From Flavobacterium bizetiae (GTDB taxonomy: Bacteria; Bacteroidota; Bacteroidia; Flavobacteriales; Flavobacteriaceae): 35,749 nt of DNA. Location of the stretch: positions 1 to 35,749 of the forward strand of contig NZ_CADCSU010000027.1 of the NCBI RefSeq assembly GCF_902804475.1. Reading direction: 5' to 3'. Positions 18,701 to 25,906 of the stretch are shown here, one piece after another (position 1 is the first letter of the stretch; each line of letters begins with the position of its first letter). Under the pieces are notes generated by a model. The model was not told the DNA's origin. It made no database searches and was given only the letters and a program-made list of their open reading frames with translations. The position numbers and the translations under genes are program-made.

Positions 18701-18910
18701 CTGGCCCTGAGTTGCATTTACAGAGAACTTGCCATCAAAATCAGTTGTAGTTCCTGTTTTGGTTCCTTTAACAAGTACATTTGCACCTGGTATTGGTAAA
18801 CCAGACATATCTGTAATGGTTCCTTTTACCACTTTGTTTTGCGAGTAAGCTGTAGTATGCAATAAAGCAAACAGAGCAAAAATCAGCAAAAAATTAAGCT
18901 TGTTTTTCAT
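15758..18910 (-). CDS. SusC/RagA-family TonB-dependent outer-membrane glycan transporter
   Basis: Imports oligosaccharides with TonB-derived energy, paired with the SusD lipoprotein. Signal peptide 1-23 ends TTAYSQ. A carboxypeptidase-D regulatory-like domain (about 27-100, VKGTITDMSGLPIPGANV) precedes the TonB-box region LNEVVVVGYGTQKK (about 103-116), the plug (PLYVVDGVPL, IDVLKDASATAIYGSRGANGVIIVTTK) and a 22-strand barrel ending in aromatic residues (GLEVGF). There is no STN signalling domain, so control by a sigma/anti-sigma pair is unlikely; the activator box 62 nt upstream of the start fits better. Its length of 1050 is typical. The extracted substrate is inferred from neighbouring enzymes. 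Confidence 0.95.
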   Translation of the reverse strand: MKNKLNFLLIFALFALLHTTAYSQNKVVKGTITDMSGLPIPGANVLVKGTKTGTTTDFDGKFSVNATQGQVLIFSSTGSKTQEIAVGTNSVINVKLADDIAQLNEVVVVGYGTQKKSDVTGAVASVSAEQLMNRPVANALEALQGKAAGVDITSNERPGSIGTVRIRGTRSLTASNNPLYVVDGVPLLSDSSIETLNPRDIASIDVLKDASATAIYGSRGANGVIIVTTKQGKSGVFSLNYAGTLTASQIVDRAPSMNAADFIQFRRWAAYNLNSTTYAHPDSPTFANDKLIFDSALDGQTSRDNVLKGWQSGTWDASKVTNTDWVDLVTQAGISKEHVLSASGGSEKVNAYGSLGYLDQEGTQKGQWYKRYTAKLSTNINPVEWLKFNASLNASWSEQDFGMSTLQARSGTAPNAILGAAKSIYNIAVPYDANGKLIINPGGESAIYTVMDEWDKSTQRSQTMRLLGNFSATIDLGKFASPLEGLSYKINFGPDFRHWREGVYVDGTSSLKINADGSAGVNYARLQNRRDLSWTLDNMITYDRTFATKHKIGATLLQTASSWNVENSSMNANNIPNKSFLWNAMGTVDLTNPANNGRMSSGLTERQLSSYMIRANYGFDNRYLLTMSGRWDGASQLAEGYKWDFFPSAALAWRINNEEFLKGVNWIENLKLRLGFGTTGNSSVDPYKTKGLISSIYLPFNGMSNQIGYTTNEPYYTDTQLSLANKALGWEKTTQYNLGIDFSFFKNRISGAIDVYQSYTNDLLMSVKIPTLTGFPSTFANVGKTSNRGVEVTLNLIPIQTSGGFTWETNLNAAWQKDKIEELAYGKNDMPDNTWFIGEQIAVRYGYDNLGLWQNTPEDLAEMAKWGASYNFTPGNVRPKDQNGDYKMDAADRVVLGNSNPTWTMGWNNNFTYKGIELGINIYGRAGYLTEKVEEALTSHSNQREIDYWRPDNTGAQYQKPILGQASSGSADKFSGLLGFPKASFVKIRNISLGYNFSRDFTKSIGLSNFKLYVQAVNPGNIYQSLDFYDLDTNSTYSNRSFVMGLEVGF

Positions 18911-18944
18911 AAAAGTTAAAATTTGGTTAATTATTTAGTTAATC

Positions 18945-18990
18945 CAAATTTATCGAGAACACGATTGCTCTGTATCCTGTAGTATCCTGT
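18945..18990 (-). promoter_or_regulatory. PUL activator box and -7 element of susCD
   Basis: On the minus strand two perfect ACAGGAT copies (18990-18984 and 18980-18974) are spaced by a 10-bp period. TAAATTTG at 18952-18945 is a full TAnnTTTG -7 match starting 22 nt beyond the second copy. Transcription should begin near 18938, leaving a leader of about 28 nt before the SusC start at 18910. No good -33 TTG is seen, as expected of an activator-dependent promoter. Confidence 0.78.
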
Positions 18991-19203
18991 TAGTTTTCAA
19001 TATCTTATAAAATTTTTCAAATTGAACTCAATATAAAAACGCTCCAATCACCTGATTTACAACCAATATTTAAAAGGGAATACACTGAAATATCAGATCA
19101 AAAAAAATATTTATTTATTTTTTTACTATTCTTATTTATTTATAAAAAAAATTAAGAATTGAAAAACAAAGACTACAATTCACTGCATATTTAATTCTGC
19201 AAA

Positions 19204-19249
19204 ACAGGATGCTACAGGATGGCAGTTTGGCTTTTTGATGCTACTTTTA
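19204..19249 (+). promoter_or_regulatory. PUL activator box and -7 element of the esterase/GH43 fusion gene
   Basis: Two perfect ACAGGAT copies (19204-19210 and 19214-19220) with a 10-bp period are followed by TACTTTTA at 19242-19249, again beginning 22 nt after the last T of the repeat. It faces right, divergent from the susC promoter; the rest of the 422-bp gap (18911-19332) is AT-rich with no gene. Transcription near 19256 excludes the in-frame ATG at 19219 as the start of the next gene. Confidence 0.75.
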
Positions 19250-19332
19250 CTAGACATAAAAAATGCTGTTTTAAACCGTTGGATTTGATTCAGAATTATA
19301 TCATTCAATCCAGAGAAGTTAGATTTATATTC

Positions 19333-21138
19333 ATGAGAAAACAAAATACTTTGAGACCATTAAAAGCCTTATTCTTTTTTATATCCTTTTGGATGAGCAT
19401 TGCAACATTCGCACAAAAAAAAGAAATTCCGCTGTGGGATAAAATTCCTGATCAGCTTCAATCTGCTGGTTATTCTGAGGTAACAGACAGAAAAGGTGAT
19501 ATTTCAGAAGGTGTCCGAATGGTTACTTTACCCACTCTTACGGCTTATTTTGCAGCACCCGAAAAATCGAACGGAACTTCTGTTATAATTTGTCCCGGCG
19601 GTGGTTATGGTATGCTGGCGATTAATAAAGAAGGTTATAAAGTGGCAGAATGGTTTAATAGTTTGGGAATTACTGCTTTTGTTTTAAAATACAGATTGCC
19701 AAGTGATCTGATTATGAAAAATAAAACGGTTGGACCTTTGCAGGATGCTCAGGAAGCGGTACGATTGGTACGTCGCAATGCAGTACAATGGAAGCTGAAT
19801 CCTAATAAAATAGGCATTATGGGGTTTTCTGCCGGAGGTCATTTGGCAGCGACATTAAGTACGCATTATAATGATAAAGTCTATACGCCAACTGATACCA
19901 CTAGTGCTAAACCTAATTTTTCCATTTTAATTTACCCGGTTATTTCTATGCAAAACGGCATCACGCACGAAGGATCAAGAGATAATTTATTAGGCAAAAA
20001 TGCCAACATCGAATCCATTGAAAAATATTCGAATGAAAAACAAATAAATGCCGCAACACCCAAAGCTTTTTTGGTTCACGCTACTGATGATAAAGCTGTT
20101 CCTGTTGAGAATAGCATTAATTATTATCTTGCTTTAAAAAAGGAAAAAGTATCCGCAGAGATGCATTTGTATGAAAATGGCGGTCACGGTTTTGGTTTAG
20201 GTGTAAAAGGAACGAACGCTTCATGGCCAAAAGCTTGCGAGAAATGGCTTAATGCAAATAATTACACTTTAAAATCAGATGGTTATGTGTTTACTTATTT
20301 TAAAGGAAATGGCGAAGACGGCCTGCATATAGCCTACAGCGAAGATGGTTATCAATGGAATGCTTTAAAAAATGATACTTCGTTTTTAACGCCTGAGGTG
20401 GGTAAAGATAAATTGATGAGAGATCCCTGTGTTATAAAAGGAGGCGATGGCTTGTATCATATGGTCTGGACGGTAAGCTGGACGGATAAAGGAATTGGAT
20501 ATGCTTCATCAAAGGATTTAATTCACTGGTCGAAACAAGAATTTATTCCGGTCATGGCGCACGAAGAGAAAGCACGAAATACCTGGGCTCCCGAAATTAC
20601 TTTCGACGAAAAAAATAAAACCTATATGATTTATTGGGCTTCGACAATTGACGGGAAGTTTCCTGAAACCAAATCTGATGAAGAAAAAGGATACAATCAC
20701 CGAATATATTATACAACAACAAAGGATTTTAAAAAGTTTGAAAAAACAAAATTATTGTATGAACCGGGTTTTAATATTATCGACGCTTCTATTGTAAAAC
20801 AAGGTAATGGATATGTGATGTATCTTAAAGATGAAACGCGTAATCCGGTGCAGAAAAATCTAAAAACGGCTTTCAGTAAAAATCTGACTGGACCTTACAG
20901 CAAAGCAAGCGAACCAATTACAGGAAATTATTGGGCTGAAGGACCAACTGCAATTCAGATAGACAACCAATGGGTGGTGTATTTTGACAAATATACTTTA
21001 AAAAAATACGGTGCTGTAAAAGAAACTTCAAAAGGCTGGCAGGATATTTCGGATCAGGTTAGTTTTCCTTCGGGAACGCGCCATGGTACGGTGATAAAGG
21101 TTTCTGCTGAAGAAATTATGAATTTAAAGAAAGAGTAA
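19333..21138 (+). CDS. Bifunctional alpha/beta-hydrolase esterase and GH43-like protein, secreted
   Basis: A two-enzyme fusion (601 residues from this start). After a signal peptide (1-29, ending IATFAQ), an acetyl-xylan-esterase-like alpha/beta hydrolase covers about 50-300: oxyanion motif CPGGGYGM, nucleophile Ser166 in GFSAGG, Asp252/253 in HATDDKAVP and His285 in GGHGFGL. A GH43-like propeller follows (about 305-600): Asp364 in MRDP, NTWAPEI, Asp484 in IDASIV and Glu536 in AEGPT, an intact GH43-type triad. Predicted to deacetylate a glycan and cut a neighbouring glycosidic bond. The frame is open back to ATG 19219, but that lies inside the activator box and would put 38 residues before the signal peptide. 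It is transcribed alone, divergent from susCD. Confidence 0.82.
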   Translation: MRKQNTLRPLKALFFFISFWMSIATFAQKKEIPLWDKIPDQLQSAGYSEVTDRKGDISEGVRMVTLPTLTAYFAAPEKSNGTSVIICPGGGYGMLAINKEGYKVAEWFNSLGITAFVLKYRLPSDLIMKNKTVGPLQDAQEAVRLVRRNAVQWKLNPNKIGIMGFSAGGHLAATLSTHYNDKVYTPTDTTSAKPNFSILIYPVISMQNGITHEGSRDNLLGKNANIESIEKYSNEKQINAATPKAFLVHATDDKAVPVENSINYYLALKKEKVSAEMHLYENGGHGFGLGVKGTNASWPKACEKWLNANNYTLKSDGYVFTYFKGNGEDGLHIAYSEDGYQWNALKNDTSFLTPEVGKDKLMRDPCVIKGGDGLYHMVWTVSWTDKGIGYASSKDLIHWSKQEFIPVMAHEEKARNTWAPEITFDEKNKTYMIYWASTIDGKFPETKSDEEKGYNHRIYYTTTKDFKKFEKTKLLYEPGFNIIDASIVKQGNGYVMYLKDETRNPVQKNLKTAFSKNLTGPYSKASEPITGNYWAEGPTAIQIDNQWVVYFDKYTLKKYGAVKETSKGWQDISDQVSFPSGTRHGTVIKVSAEEIMNLKKE

Positions 21139-21151
21139 ATTCATCTTTATA

Positions 21152-21196
21152 TAAAAAAAATATACATCTGACATAATTAGTATATGCCAGATGTAT
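21152..21196 (-). terminator. Terminator between convergent units
   Basis: A perfect 9-bp stem (ATACATCTG, 21162-21170, and CAGATGTAT, 21188-21196) with a 17-nt loop is followed on the minus strand by an eight-U tract (21160-21153). It mainly serves the leftward DUF4249 operon and may also stop the rightward fusion gene, where only a short T run follows. Confidence 0.72.
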
Positions 21197-21222
21197 TTAC
21201 AAATCAACCTCCAATTAAATTC

Positions 21223-22062
21223 TTATTTTACGGTATACGACATGCGATTTGCTTCGCAAACTCTGAAGTAACCTAATGCAAAATTGTTCGCATCAGTAGT
21301 ATTGATAATATTTCCTCTTATATTGCCTGGTACCGCAGCAAAAGGATTCGAATTTGTTACTTCTAAAATTAAATTCATATAATTATAAAAATTCTTAGAA
21401 ATACCGCGATGTGTGATGTCAAGCACTTTTCCCGGTTTTAAATCCTCATCTGTAAATTTTTCGCTTATTTCGTTTCCATTCACAAATTCATCACTTGTAG
21501 AGGTGTATTCCGGAAAAGGTAAAATATCTGTTTTATAATCTGTCAGATAATAATTGACCTGATCGGCTGGATCTTTATAATAAAATGTTACCACAATAAG
21601 ATCTTCGCCTGATATATCAGCCATAAATTCCTGATCTATTCTTTCAACTTTCGGTACAGGAATTAATTTTTCTGTAGCCGTTAGAGTTTGTCCGTCAACT
21701 TGCACAAATAATTTGTACTCCATATCAATTTCAGGCACAAAATTAGTACACTTATACAAACCCGGTGCAGATTCATTAAATGTAAAAATATCTCCTTTAC
21801 TATTTTCAACTCTTACCTGAGCTCCTGAAACCTTTGGTGTAGTTGGACTGTAATAAGGCGCCATTCTGCTTATTTTTATAGTCTGTTCGTTTCCAGTAGT
21901 TCCTTTTTCCCAAATGATCTCGGCGTCGATCACAATTTTAGGATCTCCGTTTTCTAAATCAAGTTCAACAACTTTGTCACAAGACAAAAAAAGTAAAACA
22001 AAAAGAAGACTAAATAAAGTAAATGCTTTACTTTTTAAATTGTATTTTTTTAAACTCAGCAT
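21223..22062 (-). CDS. DUF4249-family outer-membrane lipoprotein
   Basis: A lipoprotein of a Bacteroidota family (DUF4249) usually encoded directly after a TonB receptor; its function is not established, and a role as surface partner of the receptor is likely. The signal peptide ends FLSC (Cys28), followed by DKVVELDLENGDPKIVIDAEI, the typical start of the family, and beta-rich Ig-like segments (GAQVRVENSKGDIFTF, GLYKCTNFVPEIDMEYKLFV). Length 279 is normal. The start lies 5 nt after the receptor's stop, so the two genes are cotranscribed and perhaps translationally coupled. It is the last gene of the sigma-small protein-FecR-receptor-DUF4249 operon. Confidence 0.85.
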   Translation of the reverse strand: MLSLKKYNLKSKAFTLFSLLFVLLFLSCDKVVELDLENGDPKIVIDAEIIWEKGTTGNEQTIKISRMAPYYSPTTPKVSGAQVRVENSKGDIFTFNESAPGLYKCTNFVPEIDMEYKLFVQVDGQTLTATEKLIPVPKVERIDQEFMADISGEDLIVVTFYYKDPADQVNYYLTDYKTDILPFPEYTSTSDEFVNGNEISEKFTDEDLKPGKVLDITHRGISKNFYNYMNLILEVTNSNPFAAVPGNIRGNIINTTDANNFALGYFRVCEANRMSYTVK

Positions 22063-22067
22063 ACTAA

Positions 22068-24686
22068 TTAAAATTTAAAATTATAAGAAACACCAGGTAC
22101 TAAACCGTAAATAGACAATTGTTTAGACTCGTTTGCTCCTGTATTATCATTTTGTGAGAACGTGATCGATGCAGCATTTTGTCTATTATATAGATTATAA
22201 ATACTAAATACCCAATAGCTTTGCCATCCATTCTTTTTGTCCGGTTTAGGTGTGTACGTTGCACCAATATCCAGGTGATGATATGCAGGAAGTCTGTCTG
22301 AATTTCTCAAGGTATAGTTAGGTACATTTCTTCCTCCAAATTCATAATAACCGTTTGGATATGTTACCGGCTGACCTGACTGCAAACTAAAATTAGCATT
22401 AAAAGACCATTTTGGATTGAATTCGTAATTTGCAGTAACATTTAAGTTGTGTAGTTTATCATATCCTGATAAATACCAATCACCATTGGCAATCCCTGGT
22501 TCATTTGGCGCTCTTCCCGGTGTTTTTTGTTCTGCTTTAGATAATGTATAAGCTACCCATCCTGTAAAACGACCTGTATTTTTTCTGAATAATAACTCCA
22601 TACCGTAAGATCTGGCTTGTCCGTTCAGGATATCCTGTTCGATATTATTGTTACCCAATAAATTTGCACCATCGATATAATCAATACGGTTTTTGATTTT
22701 TTTATAAAATAATTCTCCTTCAAAAGAGTATTCGCGTTCTTTAAAATTCTTGAAATATCCTACTGCATATTGATCCAGCATTTGCGGTTTTGTAAAAGGT
22801 CCGCTTGGTGTCCAGATCGTCATAGGCAATGGTGCACGTGTATTCGACAACATATGAATGTATTGTGCCATTCTGTTATAACTTGCTTTTACAGAAGTTT
22901 CATCAGTAAAAGCATATGATAATGCTAGTCTTGGCTCAAAATTAGTAAAAGTGCTGATGGTTTTTCCTTTTCCGTAATACGTACTTCCAATTGGCGTTGC
23001 TTCTTCATAAATATGATACAACGGATTATAAACCACCGCTTCATCATTTGCGTAAGTGCTAATAGTTTCACCACCTAAACGATTGAACATACTATAACGA
23101 AGTCCGTAACGAAGATTCAGTTTATCTGTAATTTGATTCTCGATATCCAGATACGCAGAAGTTTCTAAAGCATATTTTTTATCTAATTGATTATAATTGT
23201 ACTGTGAATCAATACCATAAGGCTTTACAGTTCCCGGATTAAAATCATAAAATAAACCGTCTATACCATAGTTAAGTTTAAAATTGTCTGATATCGTATG
23301 GTTCCAGTTGTATTTAAGACCGTAGTTGGTAATTTTACTGTTCCATTCGAATTTTTGAAATGGTATTTGCAGATTGAATTTATAATCACTGTAAAAAACA
23401 GAAAGGTTGGTATTTAAATTATCTGAAAATTTATGTTTCCAGCTAAACGTTCCCATTGTATTTCCGTAAGTACTGGCAAAGAAATTATTAATATCGAACA
23501 AATCATTTCCTAAATATCCTGAAAACGAAATGGTATTATTGGCTCCCAAACGGTAATTAAGCTTGGCGTTGATATCATAAAACATCACAGAACTCTTAAT
23601 ATCGGTAAGTTTTAAAAACAAATGCGCATACGAAGCACGACCTGCAATAATAAACGAACCCACATCCTTTTTTAAAGGACCTTGTACTAAAAGTCGGCTT
23701 GAAATAAGACCAATACCTCCGTTTACTTTATAATCATTAAGATCTCCGGTTTGCTGACTTACATCAAGAACTGAAGAAACGCGTCCTCCAAATTTAGACG
23801 GAATTCCTCCTTTGTATAAATCTAATCCGCTTACGATATCTGCATTAAAAATAGAAAAGAAACCAAACATATGCGAGTCGCCATATACAGGAGCACCATC
23901 TAGAAGAATCAAATTCTGATCTGCGGCACCACCACGTACATTAAAACCGGATGAAGCTTCGCCGGCATTTGTAACTCCGGGCAAAGTCAATAATGATTTT
24001 AAAGGATCGGCCTCACCCATAGCAGTTGGCAGCCTTTTAATCTCGGCCATCGAAAGCTTATTCACACTCATTTGAGTATTCTTTACGTCAACTGCTTTGC
24101 TCGTCGTAATCACAACCTGCTCTAACTCCTGACTGTCAGATTCCATATTGAATTTCATTTTTTCATCATCAGAAATCGTAATACGCTTTTCTTTGTTTTT
24201 TAAACCAAGATAACTGATCTGAACCGTATAACTACCGTTGTCGAGTTCTATCGAAAAATAACCATTAGCATCAGTTGTAGCTCCGGCAGCTGTTTCTTTA
24301 ATATAAATATTAGCGCCAATAATCGGTTCTCTGTTATCATCGAGAACCTGACCTGTTAGCTTGTTTTTTTTTTTAGCTGATGTTCCTTTTGTAGCTTTTT
24401 GTTTTACAAAGATATTATTGCCTACAATCGAGAACTGAACCGATGCGCTTTTATTGATTTCGCTTATTAATTCTTTTATATCGGTATTGGTAAATGTTCG
24501 TTTTTGGGTAAAATACTTTTGACTCGTATTAATCTGATCTGTAAAGGCAAATTTAAAGTCGGTTTGATTTTCTATCTGCTTAAAAAATTCTTTTAATGTT
24601 ACAGTCTGGTCTACCGTTACGGTTACGTTTTGGGAAAACATACACCAACTGAATAAAAAAAAGCATGCTGAAATTATATGCTTCAT
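22068..24686 (-). CDS. TonB-dependent receptor with an N-terminal STN signalling domain
   Basis: An outer-membrane receptor that should both import a ligand and report its presence to the anti-sigma factor encoded upstream. Signal peptide residues 1-18 end MFSQ. An STN/secretin-like signalling domain covers about 20-95, a carboxypeptidase-regulatory-like domain about 107-190 (LTGQVLDDNREPIIGANIYI), and the TonB-box region LEQVVITTSKA about 188-200. The plug follows (FNVRGGAADQNLILLDGAPVYG), then a barrel ending GVSYNFKF. At 872 residues it is shorter than SusC proteins and has a DUF4249 rather than a SusD partner, so it is not necessarily a glycan transporter. The ligand is unknown; proximity to the PUL is weak evidence for a link. 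Confidence 0.9.
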   Translation of the reverse strand: MKHIISACFFLFSWCMFSQNVTVTVDQTVTLKEFFKQIENQTDFKFAFTDQINTSQKYFTQKRTFTNTDIKELISEINKSASVQFSIVGNNIFVKQKATKGTSAKKKNKLTGQVLDDNREPIIGANIYIKETAAGATTDANGYFSIELDNGSYTVQISYLGLKNKEKRITISDDEKMKFNMESDSQELEQVVITTSKAVDVKNTQMSVNKLSMAEIKRLPTAMGEADPLKSLLTLPGVTNAGEASSGFNVRGGAADQNLILLDGAPVYGDSHMFGFFSIFNADIVSGLDLYKGGIPSKFGGRVSSVLDVSQQTGDLNDYKVNGGIGLISSRLLVQGPLKKDVGSFIIAGRASYAHLFLKLTDIKSSVMFYDINAKLNYRLGANNTISFSGYLGNDLFDINNFFASTYGNTMGTFSWKHKFSDNLNTNLSVFYSDYKFNLQIPFQKFEWNSKITNYGLKYNWNHTISDNFKLNYGIDGLFYDFNPGTVKPYGIDSQYNYNQLDKKYALETSAYLDIENQITDKLNLRYGLRYSMFNRLGGETISTYANDEAVVYNPLYHIYEEATPIGSTYYGKGKTISTFTNFEPRLALSYAFTDETSVKASYNRMAQYIHMLSNTRAPLPMTIWTPSGPFTKPQMLDQYAVGYFKNFKEREYSFEGELFYKKIKNRIDYIDGANLLGNNNIEQDILNGQARSYGMELLFRKNTGRFTGWVAYTLSKAEQKTPGRAPNEPGIANGDWYLSGYDKLHNLNVTANYEFNPKWSFNANFSLQSGQPVTYPNGYYEFGGRNVPNYTLRNSDRLPAYHHLDIGATYTPKPDKKNGWQSYWVFSIYNLYNRQNAASITFSQNDNTGANESKQLSIYGLVPGVSYNFKF

Positions 24687-24747
24687 GAAATTTTGTATTT
24701 TTGAATATTATTAAATAGGATCGTTTTATACTGTCCTGACACTGAGG

Positions 24748-24778
24748 AGGATGTTTAGTTTCGCGGCTAGGGCATCCT
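24748..24778 (-). promoter_or_regulatory. Hairpin between the anti-sigma and receptor genes
   Basis: AGGATG (24748-24753) and CATCCT (24773-24778) can pair around a 19-nt loop in the 100-nt gap between the FecR-like stop and the receptor start. It could be an mRNA-processing or attenuation site that sets different levels of regulator and receptor. There is no U tract on the minus strand, so it is not a normal terminator. Confidence 0.4.
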
Positions 24779-24786
24779 TTTCTTTT

Positions 24787-25638
24787 CTATTGAAAAGTAA
24801 TCTGTTTTAAATTTTCATTTACTTCAAAGTTTAGGTTATACATTTCTGATATTAATTCAAGAATCGTTTTTAGCTCTTCTTTTTTATTGATTCTCACTGT
24901 TATTTTCTGATTTTTATATTCTTCCGGAAGCATTACTTTATAGCCATAATTCGACTCTATATAAGTGCTTACGTTGCTTAGTTTTTCGTCATCAAAATCA
25001 ACAAATCTGTTAAACTCGGCTACTACGGCAGTTTCGTTTCCGTAGGTAAATTTTTCTCCCGGTTTTAGTATCCATTTTTTTGACTGGTCTTTTACGCTCA
25101 TCTCGACACTTCCTTCAAAAAGAGCTACCTCTACTCCTTTTTTCTCGTATCCTGTAACGGTAAAAGAAGTTCCTAAAACTGTAGTGGTCGTTTCGTTACA
25201 AATCACCTGAAAAGGATGTTGCTTATCTTTTTTAACTTTAAAATAAGCTTCTCCGGAAACTTCCACTTTTCTGTTCACAGCAAAATTATCGGCGTATACA
25301 ATTTTAGAATTCGGACTCAACTCTACTTTCGAACTATCCGGCAAAACAATACTTTTGATGAAAGAACTGGTATTTTCTATCGTATTCCCGGCAATACTTA
25401 TAGTACTATTATTTAATAAAGAAGAATTACTAAAATAAAGTCCGCTGCCAATCAAAACAAAAAGCAGAATGGCCGCTGCTGCTGCATAATGACGCCAGGA
25501 CTTATTTTTTTGCTTTTTTGAAGCAAATGCCTTCTCCTGAAATTGCTGCCAGGAAAGTTCTTTTTCGGTATCAGAATGCGAAATGGGGGTTTCGTCCCAG
25601 ATTTTTTTTAATTCTTCTTCTAGTTTCTTTTCATCCAT
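24787..25638 (-). CDS. FecR-family anti-sigma factor
   Basis: An inner-membrane regulator that holds the ECF sigma factor until signalled by the receptor's STN domain. A cytoplasmic N-terminal part (1-45, beginning DEKKLEEELKKIWDETP) is followed by one membrane helix (about 46-68, HYAAAAAILLFVLIGSGLYF). Then comes the FecR domain (about 95-200: IVLPDSSKVELSPNSKI, VSGEAYFKVKKDKQHPFQV, TTTVLGTSFTVTGYEKKGVEVALFEGSV). The C-terminal STN-like domain runs about 215-283. Length 283 is a little short of the usual 300-400. It starts 12 nt after the stop of the small protein gene. Confidence 0.92.
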   Translation of the reverse strand: MDEKKLEEELKKIWDETPISHSDTEKELSWQQFQEKAFASKKQKNKSWRHYAAAAAILLFVLIGSGLYFSNSSLLNNSTISIAGNTIENTSSFIKSIVLPDSSKVELSPNSKIVYADNFAVNRKVEVSGEAYFKVKKDKQHPFQVICNETTTTVLGTSFTVTGYEKKGVEVALFEGSVEMSVKDQSKKWILKPGEKFTYGNETAVVAEFNRFVDFDDEKLSNVSTYIESNYGYKVMLPEEYKNQKITVRINKKEELKTILELISEMYNLNFEVNENLKQITFQ

Positions 25639-25650
25639 TGCTTTAGGGCG

Positions 25651-25860
25651 TTATATTTTTTGACAATAAAATCCTTGTTTATTAAAAACACCGTAAACCA
25701 TTTCTTTTATGTCTCTGTTGGTTTCGATTCTTAGAATATGATTGTTATTTTCTAAATCGAAATTCATGATACAATCAGAAATAATAAACTGCAGAAGCAC
25801 TACAATAAAGCTTGCATCTTCTTTGCTTGTAACATCTGTTTTATAAGATTCGATATGCAT
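25651..25860 (-). CDS. 69-residue small protein, possible ferredoxin-like fold
   Basis: A short gene between the ECF sigma and FecR genes. From ATG 25858-25860 it encodes 69 residues with a pattern that fits beta-alpha-beta-beta-alpha-beta (MHIESYKTDV; EDASFIVVLLQFII; IMNFDLEN; HILRIETN; IKEMVYGVFNKQG; FYCQKI), as in small heavy-metal-associated-like domains but without the CxxC metal motif. The frame is open to 25998, but that extension overlaps the sigma factor gene by 92 nt and is its shadow. Spacing (46 nt from the sigma stop, 12 nt to FecR) supports cotranscription. I recognise no function; a modulator of the sigma/anti-sigma pair is a guess from position. Confidence 0.62.
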   Translation of the reverse strand: MHIESYKTDVTSKEDASFIVVLLQFIISDCIMNFDLENNNHILRIETNRDIKEMVYGVFNKQGFYCQKI

Positions 25861-25906
25861 TTTATGTTCTTGTTTATTAGTATAACAAACGAGAACACAA
25901 AAGTTC

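Noticed and set aside
19219..19332. Upstream in-frame ATG that would add 38 residues to the esterase/GH43 fusion
   Set aside because: It overlaps the activator box and lies before the predicted transcription start, and it would put a polar stretch ahead of a good signal peptide.
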